Shown here: piece by piece, positions 47,469-57,462 of the stretch
How the letters are laid out: each line of letters starts with the position of its first letter
Position numbering within the stretch: position 1 is the stretch's first letter
DNA from: Rhypophila decipiens
Lineage: Eukaryota > Ascomycota > Sordariomycetes > Sordariales > Naviculisporaceae
Direction: 5' to 3'
Assembly: GCA_033297075.1 (NCBI GenBank)
Contig: MU858083.1
Span: 62,001-126,000, forward strand
DNA: 64,000 nucleotides
Position numbers and translations under genes: made by a program
The notes under the pieces: generated by a model
The model's input: the letters and a program-made list of their open reading frames with translations, nothing else
Database searches by the model: none
What the model was told of the DNA's origin: nothing

Positions 47469-47934
47469 GATTGCGACCTGGAGTTGCAGGTGAATACCTG
47501 GGATAACTGCTCACGTGCCCGTCCGGAGTAATACCAAGGTAATTATTAGGGGAAACAGAGTATAGAATCATGGGAAGCAAATGAATTGATCTATTATCTG
47601 AGAGAGCGTGATTCCAAAGCCAACAACCACTTCCACCAGAGCCGGCATTCCACCGAGCCCTTCGAGGAAAGAAGAAGCGGTTCCGCTGCGAGGTTTCGGT
47701 TTTGATACTTGCAAGTATTAGTGTGGCGCGACCCTATGCAGCTGCCACTGGCAGTTCCGGCGCACACCGGCCATTTGGGAGAGATGGGGAACCGCAAAGC
47801 CCGAGTCTATGCAGATCCTCAGGCAAGAAATGGGTTTTTAGTAGTTGGCAAAAATATGTCCAGAATTTGGTGGACGATTATGCGAGGTCCTTCGGTGCCC
47901 CATAGTTACTGGCATAATTAATGGGCAGGATAAT
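47469..47934. other. Intergenic region
   Basis: About 470 bp between the rhodopsin-like gene and the GMC fragment. A short plus-strand frame includes AVPAHTGHLGEMGNRKARVY, not recognised and not part of the GMC reading frame. Confidence 0.4.
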
Positions 47935-48501
47935 GCCAAATGCATGACTCCTGCTTCTCGGATTCCAAAAGGACATATCCACATCACCGGCCCAGAGATC
48001 GACTCCCCCCTCGACTTTTCCACCGGTTTCCTGTCTTCCCCCGATGATCTGGCTTTGCTCTGCTGGACGTACAAGACCCAGCGCGAGCTGATGCACCGTA
48101 TGCCCTCGTATCGTGGCGAGGTCGCCGCTTGTCACCCGCCTTTTGCGGCTGATTCGCCTGCTGCGTGTGTTTCTCTTTTGGATGTTGACAAGGTGGGCAG
48201 CATGATCAGCTACACCGAGGTGGATGACGCTGTTTTGGAACAGTGGATCAGGGAGAATGTAGGTAGTGGCTGGCATTCGATGGGGACTTGCAAGATGGGA
48301 GCATCATCATCTGAATCAGAAAATAAAGGGAGGGTACCCGCGGTCGTTGATTATGATTTGAATGTGTACGGGGTTCAGAGGCTCAAGCCGGTGGATTTGA
48401 GTGTCGTGCCGGGGAATGTCGGGTGTAATACGGCCAGTGTGGCGTTGGCGGTTGGTGAGAAGGCGGCGGATATCATCATCAAGGAATTGGGGGAATTATA
48501 A
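47935..48501 (+). pseudogene. 3' fragment of an alcohol-oxidase-type GMC oxidoreductase
   Basis: About 190 codons align with only the C-terminal part of GMC enzymes: KGHIHITGPEIDSPLDFSTG, VLEQWIRENVGSGWHSMGTC with the catalytic-type His, KMG, VYGVQRLKPVDLSVVPGNVG and TASVALAVGEKAADII. The form GWHSMGTCKMG and NVGCNTASVALAVGEK is that of methanol/alcohol oxidases. The FAD-binding half is absent upstream in any frame. It is not a copy of the GMC gene at 19.2-21.5 kb. Most likely a relic left by deletion or transfer of a partial gene. Confidence 0.7.
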
Positions 48502-49304
48502 GAGGGTAGATGGAGGAGACGGTGCTTTAACGCACTATCGGCGTTCCTGTTAAGGAGTGTAACTGGAAGTTTAACAAGCTAATGCTGGTCCAATCGTGCT
48601 CAATTCGGTCTCGGTGATAAGAACTGCTCAGTGAAACATGGAGTTTATCTCATAAAGTATTTCCACATGGCTCTGAGCGGGACTCGTGGACTATGGTACT
48701 ATGCCTGACTGTGGATTTTTCAATTAGGGATTGCCGTGTAGGCCAGAAAAAACAAAACACAAAAGATTTGAGAATTAATACGTACACTAACTATATATTT
48801 TTCATACATAATTATAATATGCAATCCATAATAGTACTTGGCTAGCAACTAGCCTGATGTAACCCGCTTTTCCAGTATAAAAAAGAGCCCCTACCAGGCA
48901 CAAACCCACCCCCCAAGCCACCACTATAGATAAGTAACCAAACTACAGCATCTCACCATATTTTTCTTAGTGTTGAGGCAGTTTACAGCCCTTAATTGAA
49001 CTATCACAGCAATTGAACTGGCTTGACCGGCTTGACTGAATTGGACTGGCTTAACTGGCTTAACTGAATTGGACTAGCTTAACTGGCTTGACTGGCTTGA
49101 CTGGCTTGAAATGGTTGATAACCATAAAGGGGTAGTATTTTGTATGCGAAATACAGGTCTGTAATTGCCGACTGCCATATGTGCCAAGATAGTGTATGTA
49201 TGAAAAGTCTATGGTGTACGTATTAATTCTCAAAGATTTACTTAAGAAAAAGAATATATTTCCACATATTATCTGGACAGCAGTAATAGTTGTTTTGATT
49301 AGTA
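48502..49304. other. AT-rich intergenic region with short tandem repeats
   Basis: About 800 bp, mostly AT-rich, no gene. Contains a 10-bp repeat array at 49,013-49,110. Right end is the 3' flank of the NLR gene. Confidence 0.5.
49013..49110. repeat. Short tandem array, unit near ACTGGCTTGA
   Basis: About nine copies of a 10-bp unit (ACTGGCTTGA/ACTGGCTTAA), with ACTGAATTGG interspersed at regular spacing, giving a higher-order period near 31 bp. Confidence 0.75.
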
Positions 49305-51345
49305 TTACTCCCATAGTAAGTCTATAATCCAACTTGAAGCTCCATCAATATACCCGCACCTGCGGCGAAAGTCCTCTGTTCTAGCACTCAGCACTTGGTG
49401 TCGAATGTGCTCCCAATCTTCTCCCTCCCAGATTTTGTTTCCACGCCTAATTATAAACAACAATATATTCTCCTCGGCCTTTTGTCCCACACTGCTGTAG
49501 TCACCGTTGAACCACTTCGTTATCATAGGGCTGGCAGTTTCGAAGTCCTTCGAGTCTATCGCCAAGAAAAGTTGGATCTGCGCCTGCGAATCCTCATCGA
49601 GGAGCGATTTGTCTGCCCCGCCAGCGATAAGAAGTTTGAGGATCGAGAGCCGTTCGTCCGCGGGTACAATGTCGAATTTCTTCTTAAATGTAGTCATTCC
49701 CTCCAAAGCACCCAGCAGACAAGCCGAGGCGGGTTTGACAAGTCTTGTATCTATCAGACACCTGACTATTTCGGTTTTACCCTTCTTACAGGCATAAACC
49801 AGTGATTTGTGCCGGTTTTCAGGGGTCATATTCGTGACCAGAATCTTGACCATACTCGGCGCATGGGGTACCGGAGGGAAATGACGAAAAGCCAGGGATT
49901 TGATATCAATCATGTGCTCCGTGACTTGGGTGAGGAACTTTGGGCTCGTTATTGCGCCGCGACGTATCATAGCCCCAACTAGTGGAGGGATGTCGTAGTG
50001 TAGAGCGATATCCAACGGAGTCAGCTTTCGTGAATGTCTCCGGGACAAGAGCTGCCCGAAATTGTAGGACAATATACGATTTTCCTCGTATATGAATTTC
50101 AAACTTACGTGTGATCCTCCACCTTCGAGTTGGCCGTTTGCAGGCGCGAGCACAATGTCCATCTCGTCCAGTGTCAGCGGCTTGTTGGCCGTTTGCAGGC
50201 ACGAGCGCAATGTCCATCTCGTCCAGTGTCAACGGCTTGTTGGCTACCAATATAATGTGAAACAAGGTCCTGGCTTCCTCTTGTTCCTGTGGGAGGACCC
50301 GATCTAACAGCTTCACATATGCTGCATCAAGATTGCGTGGAAAGCGGTTGATAAACTGGACCAGACGTTCCTCTTGCGATATTCTTGTTCTACCCAAGTC
50401 GTTTAGAACAAGGCTAACCCACAGGTATGTCAGGTTGTCTTTGTCCCGCAGTGCATCGATGACATGTCGCTGGACGGCATCGGAGGGAGGGTATCGATAA
50501 CCCTTGAAGAGCCTTCGGACTTGCTGCTCAATGGCAAGGTTGATTTCAGACTTGAGCGTTCTATATGAGTCATCCTCTGGTCGTAGATTGATCTGGTCGA
50601 CGTTTTCCATGCTGGAACGGAATGTATTCTCAATTTCTGGATATGGTCGACTCGTGAGGAAGAACTTGGCCTTACTCGGCCGTCCGATTTCACCGGTAAC
50701 GAAAGACGCAATTCGTTCAATGAGGTCGTTTCTGCTTATCTCGTCACATTCGTCCAGCGCATCCAAGACAAAGCAGACACTACCAGTTCTCGGATCGGCG
50801 ACGACCTTCTCGAGCAGGCTCCATAGTGCGGGAAGAGAGCCACTCAATGCATCCTTCTTCTTTTTGTGAATTTCGGTAGCATGATCCATGGCCCAGTCTC
50901 TGGCCAAGAGCAGTTGATAGAGAAGTGCACAAAGTGCTGCTTCAGCGGTGTCTTGAGTCGAGTCGTCAGCTTTGAAGAAGAAATAGCAGATGGCAGGAGG
51001 TGGCTCGACTGTCGAGTCCGAACAAATGAGAGTCTCATCGACTAGAGCGCGCGACAATACAGACTTGCCCGCGCCAAGCTCTGCGCTGACCCAGAGGGCT
51101 GCCGCTGATGGGTGATCGCGCCATCGGACGAACTTTTCGTGGGACACGACCCATTGGCAAGTCCCTGGGGTTCGCTTTGGGTTTCGGTCCTTTCCTCTTT
51201 CGTAGTTGGAAGAGAGAAGACTCATCAGAGCTTGGGCGTCGCTGGGGTGCTGATACTGGTTGAAGACGTGACCCTGGTGAACTCTAGCGGATCCCGATAT
51301 GTTGTTTCCTTCCCAAGTGTTCGTGGTACGACCTGAGTCATCCAT
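49305..51345 (-). pseudogene. NACHT-type NLR with N-terminal amyloid motif; frame broken by a 55-bp duplication
   Basis: The likely start is the ATG at 51345 (MDDSGRTT); an upstream in-frame start near 51600 exists. Residues 9-28 are an amyloid signalling motif (NTWEGNNISGSARVHQGHVF) of the HET-s-related type. The NACHT domain follows: Walker A ELGAGKSVLSRALVDE, Walker B VCFVLDALDECDE, then FFLTSRPYPEIEN, the arginine/sensor region and a winged-helix-like part (LTYLWVSLVLNDLG). After the segment KPLTLDEMDI the frame is lost inside an imperfect 55-bp tandem duplication (50130-50239), and translation continues out of frame to a stop at 49906, giving about 479 residues. The original C-terminal part (LTPLDIALHYDIPPLVGAMI, ankyrin-like; ends DLLWE at 49305) lies in the other frame. 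It is divergent to the HeLo effector gene. Confidence 0.85.
50130..50239. repeat. Imperfect 55-bp tandem duplication inside the NLR gene
   Basis: Copy A 50130-50184 and copy B 50185-50239 match at 52 of 55 positions; all three differences are transitions. The extra 55 bp is not a multiple of three, so the reading frame shifts from one copy to the next. Each copy, read on the minus strand in its own frame, encodes KPLTLDEMDI followed by PANGQ. Confidence 0.95.
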
Positions 51346-52334
51346 TTTGTCTATCACGTCGGAATGGGGGCCGTAAATTAAACCACCAGGCTCCAGTGGT
51401 GCGGTTCCAACAAAAATTGGCAACAAATATGGCGAATTCAGGCAAACAGTCGGGTTGAGTGTTTGCAACTTTGGAGATTTGGATGGGCATTGCGCGGATA
51501 CTTTCAAATCAAGGAAGTTATCTGTGGTTGATGGCCCTCTTCGGAGGACAAACGCCTTAGTCCCGACATAGGACCAGACAAATGCCTCTACAGTATTCAT
51601 CGCCTCAGCTTTATGTTGCCTTTTTGATAATTACTCTTGGCATTCCGTCCCGTCCCACCGCAACTGCCAATTATGAGCATGGAAGATATATGCCGGGCAA
51701 CGAAAGATTACATCCCATCCACATGAAATAGCTTGGCGCTATCAGCATCATGGGCTCTGATATGAAGAACAATCATTTTGAGGCTGACTTCGCAGGAACC
51801 GTGCATGCATTCGAGCCCAATCAATATACCGCATGCACTCGCGAAGATGAAATCTGCGCCAACTAAATTAGGCAATTTCAGTACATACTATAATTACCAC
51901 GTTGATAGTATCAGGATTCAAGTACCTCTATTTGGGAGTCAAAATGCTTCTTCTCATTGGCCCATCACCGCCGAGACCCTCCTTTCTGGGTCTAGGCCAG
52001 ATTTCATCTTCGCGAGTGCATGCGGTATCCTGTCAACATCAATCGGGGGCTCCGGAGATGGCAGATGCGCGTTGATGGCAGAATAAAAAAGAGTAGGTCA
52101 CCACGACAAGTGCCGGAAGCCATCAATTAAATTACAGCGAGACCATGAACGTTTCTCAACATTCTGTTTCACCTCTTTAGCTGCTTCGTGCTCTGCTAGC
52201 TCCATAACCATTGGTAGCAGTTCAAGATACGGATTTAGACGCTCCAGTGTGTGAGTCCCCATCATTTCCCACCTACCTAACCAGTTCCTCGTCCACTGTA
52301 TACTAACACAAAGGGGCATCGAACCCGAACGAAG
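51346..52334. other. Divergent intergenic region between NLR and HeLo effector genes
   Basis: About 990 bp that should carry both promoters. No open frame with domain signal; no repeat seen. The distance and head-to-head orientation are typical of fungal NLR/effector pairs. Confidence 0.6.
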
Positions 52335-53270
52335 ATGGAAGTTGCCGGCCTAGTCATCGGCACCATAAGCCTTGCCACCCTCTTCGAAAGCGTCATAACC
52401 AGTCTCGAGCGTATCCATATCGGCAAAAACTTTGGCGAGAACTACGAGAGCTACGCCCTCCAACTCGAGGTCCTCAAGCTACGCCTCAATAGGTGGCGTG
52501 ACGCGGTCAATAAACTTATAGAAGAAGGCGGCCAAGGATCAACTGCCGTCAAACAGGCGAACGGGGAGCTTGCAAAGCGTCATCTAAAGCTGATCGACGA
52601 CCTTCTCCAGAAGGAACAAAGACTCTCCAAACGATACATTAAACCACGGCTATCAAGGGATATTGATACAGCAGACGACGGTGCCTCCCTCCACGATCAA
52701 CATTGGCTTCTCAGAACAATTCGTTTGATCTCACAAAGACACCAACGCAGCAAAGCCAACACGACATCTACGACAGCCATGAGCAGCAGCACGCCCAGCA
52801 GCGGTCGAAAGGGTAAAGATCCTATCAGTAAGCAAGTCTCTTGGGCAATGTCGGGAGAGGATCGCTTCAAGGATCTCACCACCAGGATTTCGACACATAT
52901 GACGGACCTTGAGCAGATCGTCCCGACAGACGAGATGCAGGGCCAACTCGTCAGATTGAAGGAGGAGGATGCTATGGAGGTTTGCACCCAAGCAGAAGCC
53001 GACTCGAAGGGTGTCGAAATCCTCACCTTGACATCACAGGCAGCAGATCCAAGGTTTGCAGAGTTGCTCAAGGAAAAGACGAAGAATACGTGGATCAACA
53101 ACTCCTTCACAGGCTCAGCGAAGGTCAATCAAGGGGATATTATAGCGCCCGATTACCGCGGGCCTGTCATCCCAGCCGAAAACAAATGGGAAAAGAACAC
53201 GGCTGGCGGTAATGCCCAGCTTACACAAGGGACTGTGTATGGGCACAACCCCCCCTTTGCCAACTGGTAA
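52335..53270 (+). CDS. HeLo-domain cell-death effector with two C-terminal amyloid motifs
   Basis: Single exon, 311 residues. The N-terminus is a HeLo domain: hydrophobic first helix VAGLVIGTISLATLFESVIT, then IHIGKNFGENYESYALQLEV and LRLNRWRDAVNKL, the helical bundle known from HET-S and its relatives, with a charged middle and a Ser/Thr-rich linker (about residues 130-165). The last 60 residues hold two imperfect repeats: R1 residues 251-270 (NTWINNSFTGSAKVNQGDII) and R2 residues 283-302 (NKWEKNTAGGNAQLTQGTVY), 32 residues apart. Both match the N-terminal motif of the NLR encoded divergently 1 kb away. In HET-S, folding of the repeat pair into a beta-solenoid amyloid remodels the HeLo domain and exposes the N-terminal helix, which damages membranes; the same role is inferred here. 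No lesion in frame; the gene looks functional. Confidence 0.88.
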   Translation: MEVAGLVIGTISLATLFESVITSLERIHIGKNFGENYESYALQLEVLKLRLNRWRDAVNKLIEEGGQGSTAVKQANGELAKRHLKLIDDLLQKEQRLSKRYIKPRLSRDIDTADDGASLHDQHWLLRTIRLISQRHQRSKANTTSTTAMSSSTPSSGRKGKDPISKQVSWAMSGEDRFKDLTTRISTHMTDLEQIVPTDEMQGQLVRLKEEDAMEVCTQAEADSKGVEILTLTSQAADPRFAELLKEKTKNTWINNSFTGSAKVNQGDIIAPDYRGPVIPAENKWEKNTAGGNAQLTQGTVYGHNPPFANW

Positions 53271-53876
53271 CGAAAGCGGAAGAGCGATGAGGAGACGACC
53301 AGACTGAACCAAGATCTCCACAACTTTGTATTTTTCGCTCACCTTTACCCCTAGGTAGTTTGCCAACACCATGACCTGATTGCTCTTGTGAATCTCATTA
53401 TCATGTAAACCAGCGTTTCACCATGTGAAAATGTAACGGGCTGAGCAAGACCGGGCGGGTTTCGATCCTTCCAACCAAGCTCTGTATGAGGACTCCCATT
53501 CCTTCCCAGAGCTAGCGCCTATTGTCAGAATATTCGGTGTCGTTCGGAAGAATACATGTTCCTGTTTGTGAGGGATTGGTCATCAATTGTCATCATTGGA
53601 AATCTTGATAATCATCTTTGTCATTGGTTACTCATGGTTGGTAATAGTACTGCCACCATGTACAGTTATAAGAGAAGCTCTCTGGCGAAGCCAGAGAGCA
53701 AAACGGAGGAAAAAATCACAATCAATCAATTTTGACAAGAAGTGTGATATTCCGACACCTATTGAGCTTGGGGCCACACCAGATTGTAGCTGAAGTTTCC
53801 AAGCTCGGGTATACTATTAAATTCCTGTACACATGTACCTCATCTCAATGACCTCTGAGTCTCAGTTATTAGAGCC
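53271..53876. other. Intergenic, 3' flank of the HeLo effector gene
   Basis: About 600 bp with no gene recognised. A short hydrophobic frame near 53,590-53,790 lacks supporting features. Confidence 0.5.
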
Positions 53877-54256
53877 AGATCGGAGCCCTCTGGGCCAGAT
53901 TGAATCTAGGCCAGATAGGTACAATCGGAAAAGTGGGGCGTGGCTAATGTACCTCCAATCTGGTGGTCACCAGATTCTATCTACAGGTTTTTCTGAATTC
54001 CGGGACTGGTGAGTTTTGCTCTGTTTTTGCTCTGTTTTTGGCTGTTTTTGGAGAAAAAAGCCACAAAAAGATAAAATTTGGAGAAGGTACAAGATGCTCG
54101 CCAGATAGTTAGCACATTGATCCACAATGGCTGAAAATGGCTGTACATAGCTGTAAATAGCTGTAAATAACTGTAAATTCAGTTGTTTTGACTTTTTGTG
54201 GCTTTACTGGCAGTCATCTGGGCTAATCTGACGGGTGACCAGATGGGCTCCGATCA
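53877..54256. mobile_element. MITE-like non-autonomous DNA element
   Basis: About 380 bp bounded by inverted ends: left GATCGGAGCCCTCTGG (from 53878) and, on the opposite strand, right GATCGGAGCCCATCTGG (to 54255), differing by one base. Inside are several CCAGAT copies near both ends, an internal palindrome (AATCTGGTGGTCACCAGATT), an inner inverted pair AGCCACAAAAAG / CTTTTTGTGGCT, and short tandem runs of TAGCTGTAAA and CTGTTTTTG. No coding frame. No clear target-site duplication was found. The structure is that of a miniature inverted-repeat element. Confidence 0.7.
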
Positions 54257-55086
54257 GGGCCTGATGATACAAGACCTCACTAACAGCCCTTAGGCTCATG
54301 CACCACCATGTCAAGATTACCAATTTCTTCACCGAATTGGTCGTTCACAGTGTTCCAACTGAAAAATGACTGTTCAAGTATAACATACTCTGCACCATCG
54401 CACGTGGTTTTCATTTCTCTGCTCGACAAGGCGCACGTCTGCGAATGCCAAAGAGACTTCTTCACCCCGGCCTCTGATCATAAGCCACTCCGTGAGAATC
54501 AACATACCAAAGCTGCAGCCATAACCCATCGTCAACTACGGAGTTGCTGGTCATGCCTCGCCGGATATGATGGATAAACCCTGAAGGAGTCCTTGTAGCT
54601 ACATCCAAATAAAAAGAGGTCCAGCCTCCAACTTAGGCACATAAAAATCCTGCATCAGCTCTCGATAGGATGATTCCTTGAATAGATGAAAGAATAACTG
54701 ATTTGGATGACAGTAAAGTAGAAGTAACTCCGGCCACACCATTCATGTTGTCTTCAAAACTAAAGTACCGCCTCCCAAAACGGCAGAAATGGTATCTTCT
54801 TCTCGACGTGTAGACTACATCAACAAAGGCAACATGGAAAAGATAGACATGCAAATACAACGTTTCATTGTCTCAACAACTAAATCTATTTTAGAGACAA
54901 AGTTCATCTTAATCTTTTACCACCCCTAATTTTGCCGGATTTCTATATGATATAACGTGTTAAACAACAACATTTGCCGTATTAGTACCACGTCTCCCAC
55001 GAAGGACTGCGCCAGCATCACACTCTCTTCAGACTTGGTTCAACATGTCAAGCCTTAACCAATTGCTAGGGCCCAAACCATCATCC
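54257..55086. other. Intergenic, 3' flank of phenylalanine ammonia-lyase
   Basis: About 830 bp, AT-rich in the right half; holds the 3' UTR of the minus-strand lyase gene. No gene. Confidence 0.5.
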
Positions 55087-57462
55087 TCAAAAGCCAGCAG
55101 AACTAGCGCCAGGGCCAGCGACAAACATGCCCTCCTTAGCACCCCACTCCATAACCCGACTCATCACATCCCCCCTCCGCAATGCCTCGTAAATCTCACC
55201 CGCCATACTTCCCAAGGTCCTCTTCCTATTCACCTTGCTTCCTTCACCATTGACATGCCCATTTCCATTCGCCGCCTTTGCAGCTTCCCTCTCAGCCTCA
55301 ACAACAAGCGGTGGATGATCTACAACACCTCTGTTCATCGGGATACCCAATTCCGTTCTCACAAGATCATAAATCACCCTAGTCGCGGGGGCGAGATACT
55401 CACGTGTAATATTTACTGGGTTTTCAACAAATGTGGCCCGGAAAGACAAGTACTCCTCTGCCAAGACGGTCGACATCTCGTCCGTGTAGCGTTGCAGGGA
55501 AGCAAATGACTCATTCCCATCTCCAGATGATGCCGATACGAGAGTGATAATTGTTCCGAGAGATTCACCCACAGCCGTCCTGGCGCGATCTTTTGTGTCG
55601 AGGTGGGAGAGATGGTCCCATCTTGTTAGGATGGCGGACGTGGCCGCTTTGACAAGAGGCGAGAATGAGCTAGACAATGTCCCATTGAAGCCCCCGCTCA
55701 TTCCATGATTTTCGTAGAAAGCCAGCTCCCTCAGGGACTTGAAAGTCCGGCCCAAGACCTGATGTACTAGCAATGGAAAGCGCTTGCGCCATTCAATCTG
55801 CAGGACTCGGAGATCAACCCCCTGGCAGAGAGTGTACATGTACACGGCGGCCATGAGCGACAAGACCTCAACAGCCTCGAGGGCATACCGCGCGCTGACC
55901 AGGGCCATGGAGTTGACAGCCTGGTTGGTCATTTCAGCCATTTGGACATGGGTGCTGACTGGATGGGCGAGGTATGCCAGCTCAGCCATGTATGCCGCCA
56001 TATTGACGTCGAACCCCTTGCAAATAAACGATTCACTCGGGTCGTCCGCGCTGAGATTGGGCGGAAGTCCCTTATTGGTCATGTTGTTGATCAGCTCAGA
56101 GCTCTGGGTAAAGAGCAGCCGGCCAAGATTCTGCACGGCAGTCATCGTCTTCTCCATGGCCGACGTAATGGCCATGGCCTGAAAGTTCCCGCCATGGTGG
56201 ACACGAGAGTCCTCGGCGTCGATTAGTGGGTTATCAGTCGTGGAATTAAGCTCAACCGCTACTTGGCGCGTCGCAAGGAGGAGATCCTCCAACTGCGGGC
56301 CGATCCATTGCGGGGCGGTCCGGAGCGGGTAGCGGTCCTGGGCGAGGCCAATACGGTCTGGGTCCCGATCAGACGAGATCTTGGAGCCGGACAGGAAAGC
56401 CAAGATGTTGGCCGCCGCCTCGGTCTGCCCTGCATGTGGCCGAATGGCAGAAATAAAAGGGTGGTAGTTGTGTGCGGTTCCTGCAAGCGCCTCGGTGCCC
56501 ATGGCGGTGAGCAACTGCGTGAGGAGGGCGAGCTGGTTGGCTTGATGTATGACGATGCATGCCGTGGCACAACTCGGTGCTGTGCCGTTGGTGATCCCGA
56601 GACCTTCCTTGGCCTGCAGACGAACCGGATCGATGCCGGCCAGTTGGAGGGCCTGGTCGGCAGGTACGATCATGTCCTTTTCCGAAACACCACTGCCGCC
56701 TGCCACTCTGACAAAGACATCCGGGTTTCCTTCGATCGCGCCGGCAATGAAGGACAAGGTGGAGAGATCGCCCGAGGCCGAGATACTGCCCCGCAAAGGT
56801 ATGACGGGGGTCATGTTGTTGGAAATGAGCGCCATGATAGAGTCGATGGTACTGAGACGCACTCCCGAGTGGCCACGCAGCAGCGAGTTGCACCGGACCA
56901 GCATAGCTGCCCGCGAGATTGGATTGGGGAGGGCATGGCTTCGGAGGAGCTCGTTGTCGCTTGCTGATGTTTTGCCTTTGTCGCTTTGCAAGACGATGCC
57001 GGCATTCAGATGTTGCACAGCAGCACTCTGAAGACGTTCGACCAGCTTGGTTCGAGTATCTGCACTGCCGCCGAACCCAGTGTTGACGCCGTAGATGACG
57101 GCACCATTCTCGATCTGATTTGCCAAAAAGTCGACACTATCTTGGACTCTTTTCAAGACTTTTGGGTCCTTGGCCACTTGAGCACCAACGCCGGTTCTGA
57201 TAGAGCGCAGTGTTAGTCAGTTGTGTTTCAAGGGTGTCTCTTGGTCATGCTTGGGCTCGGTGGTGAAAGGGACCCTGTTGTCTTGGAAAGCGGAGAGGGG
57301 TAGAATTTACCGTGAAACGGCGACAACGTCGCCAATTGACAGATCACTGCCGGTAAGAGAGACATTCTTTCGGCCCTCGAGAACGTCGGACCAAGTTGCC
57401 CACTGTGAATAAGTCTCGGATGCGTGCTTGTAAACGGGTGCTGGCTCCATCATTGACCCCAT
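55087..57462 (-). CDS. Phenylalanine ammonia-lyase (aromatic amino acid lyase family)
   Basis: Predicted CDS is complement(55087..57196, 57311..57462), 753 residues, one 114-nt intron; start MGSMMEPAPVYKH. The first exon ends VVAVSR, followed by TGVGAQVAKDPKVL. The active-site loop and MIO-forming Ala-Ser-Gly lie in GSISASGDLSTLSF; also YGVNTGFGGSADTRT, the loop Asn of EGLGITNGTAP, and DNPLIDAEDSRVHHGGNFQ. The enzyme converts L-Phe to trans-cinnamate and ammonia (some fungal members also accept Tyr). The length and C-terminal multi-helical shielding region fit the eukaryotic PAL size (about 700-750), longer than bacterial histidine ammonia-lyase. The last 70 residues include a NGNGHVNGEGS low-complexity stretch. 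Regulated in many fungi by phenylalanine and nitrogen source; nothing in the promoter shows this here. Confidence 0.93.

Noticed and set aside
48502..49304. Repeat-induced point mutation of an old transposon in the AT-rich stretch
   Set aside because: AT-rich but too short, and no transposon-like frame or long repeat could be recognised to support it.
53587..53793. A small hydrophobic frame after the effector gene
   Set aside because: Starts from a non-ATG codon, has no partner exon and no family resemblance.
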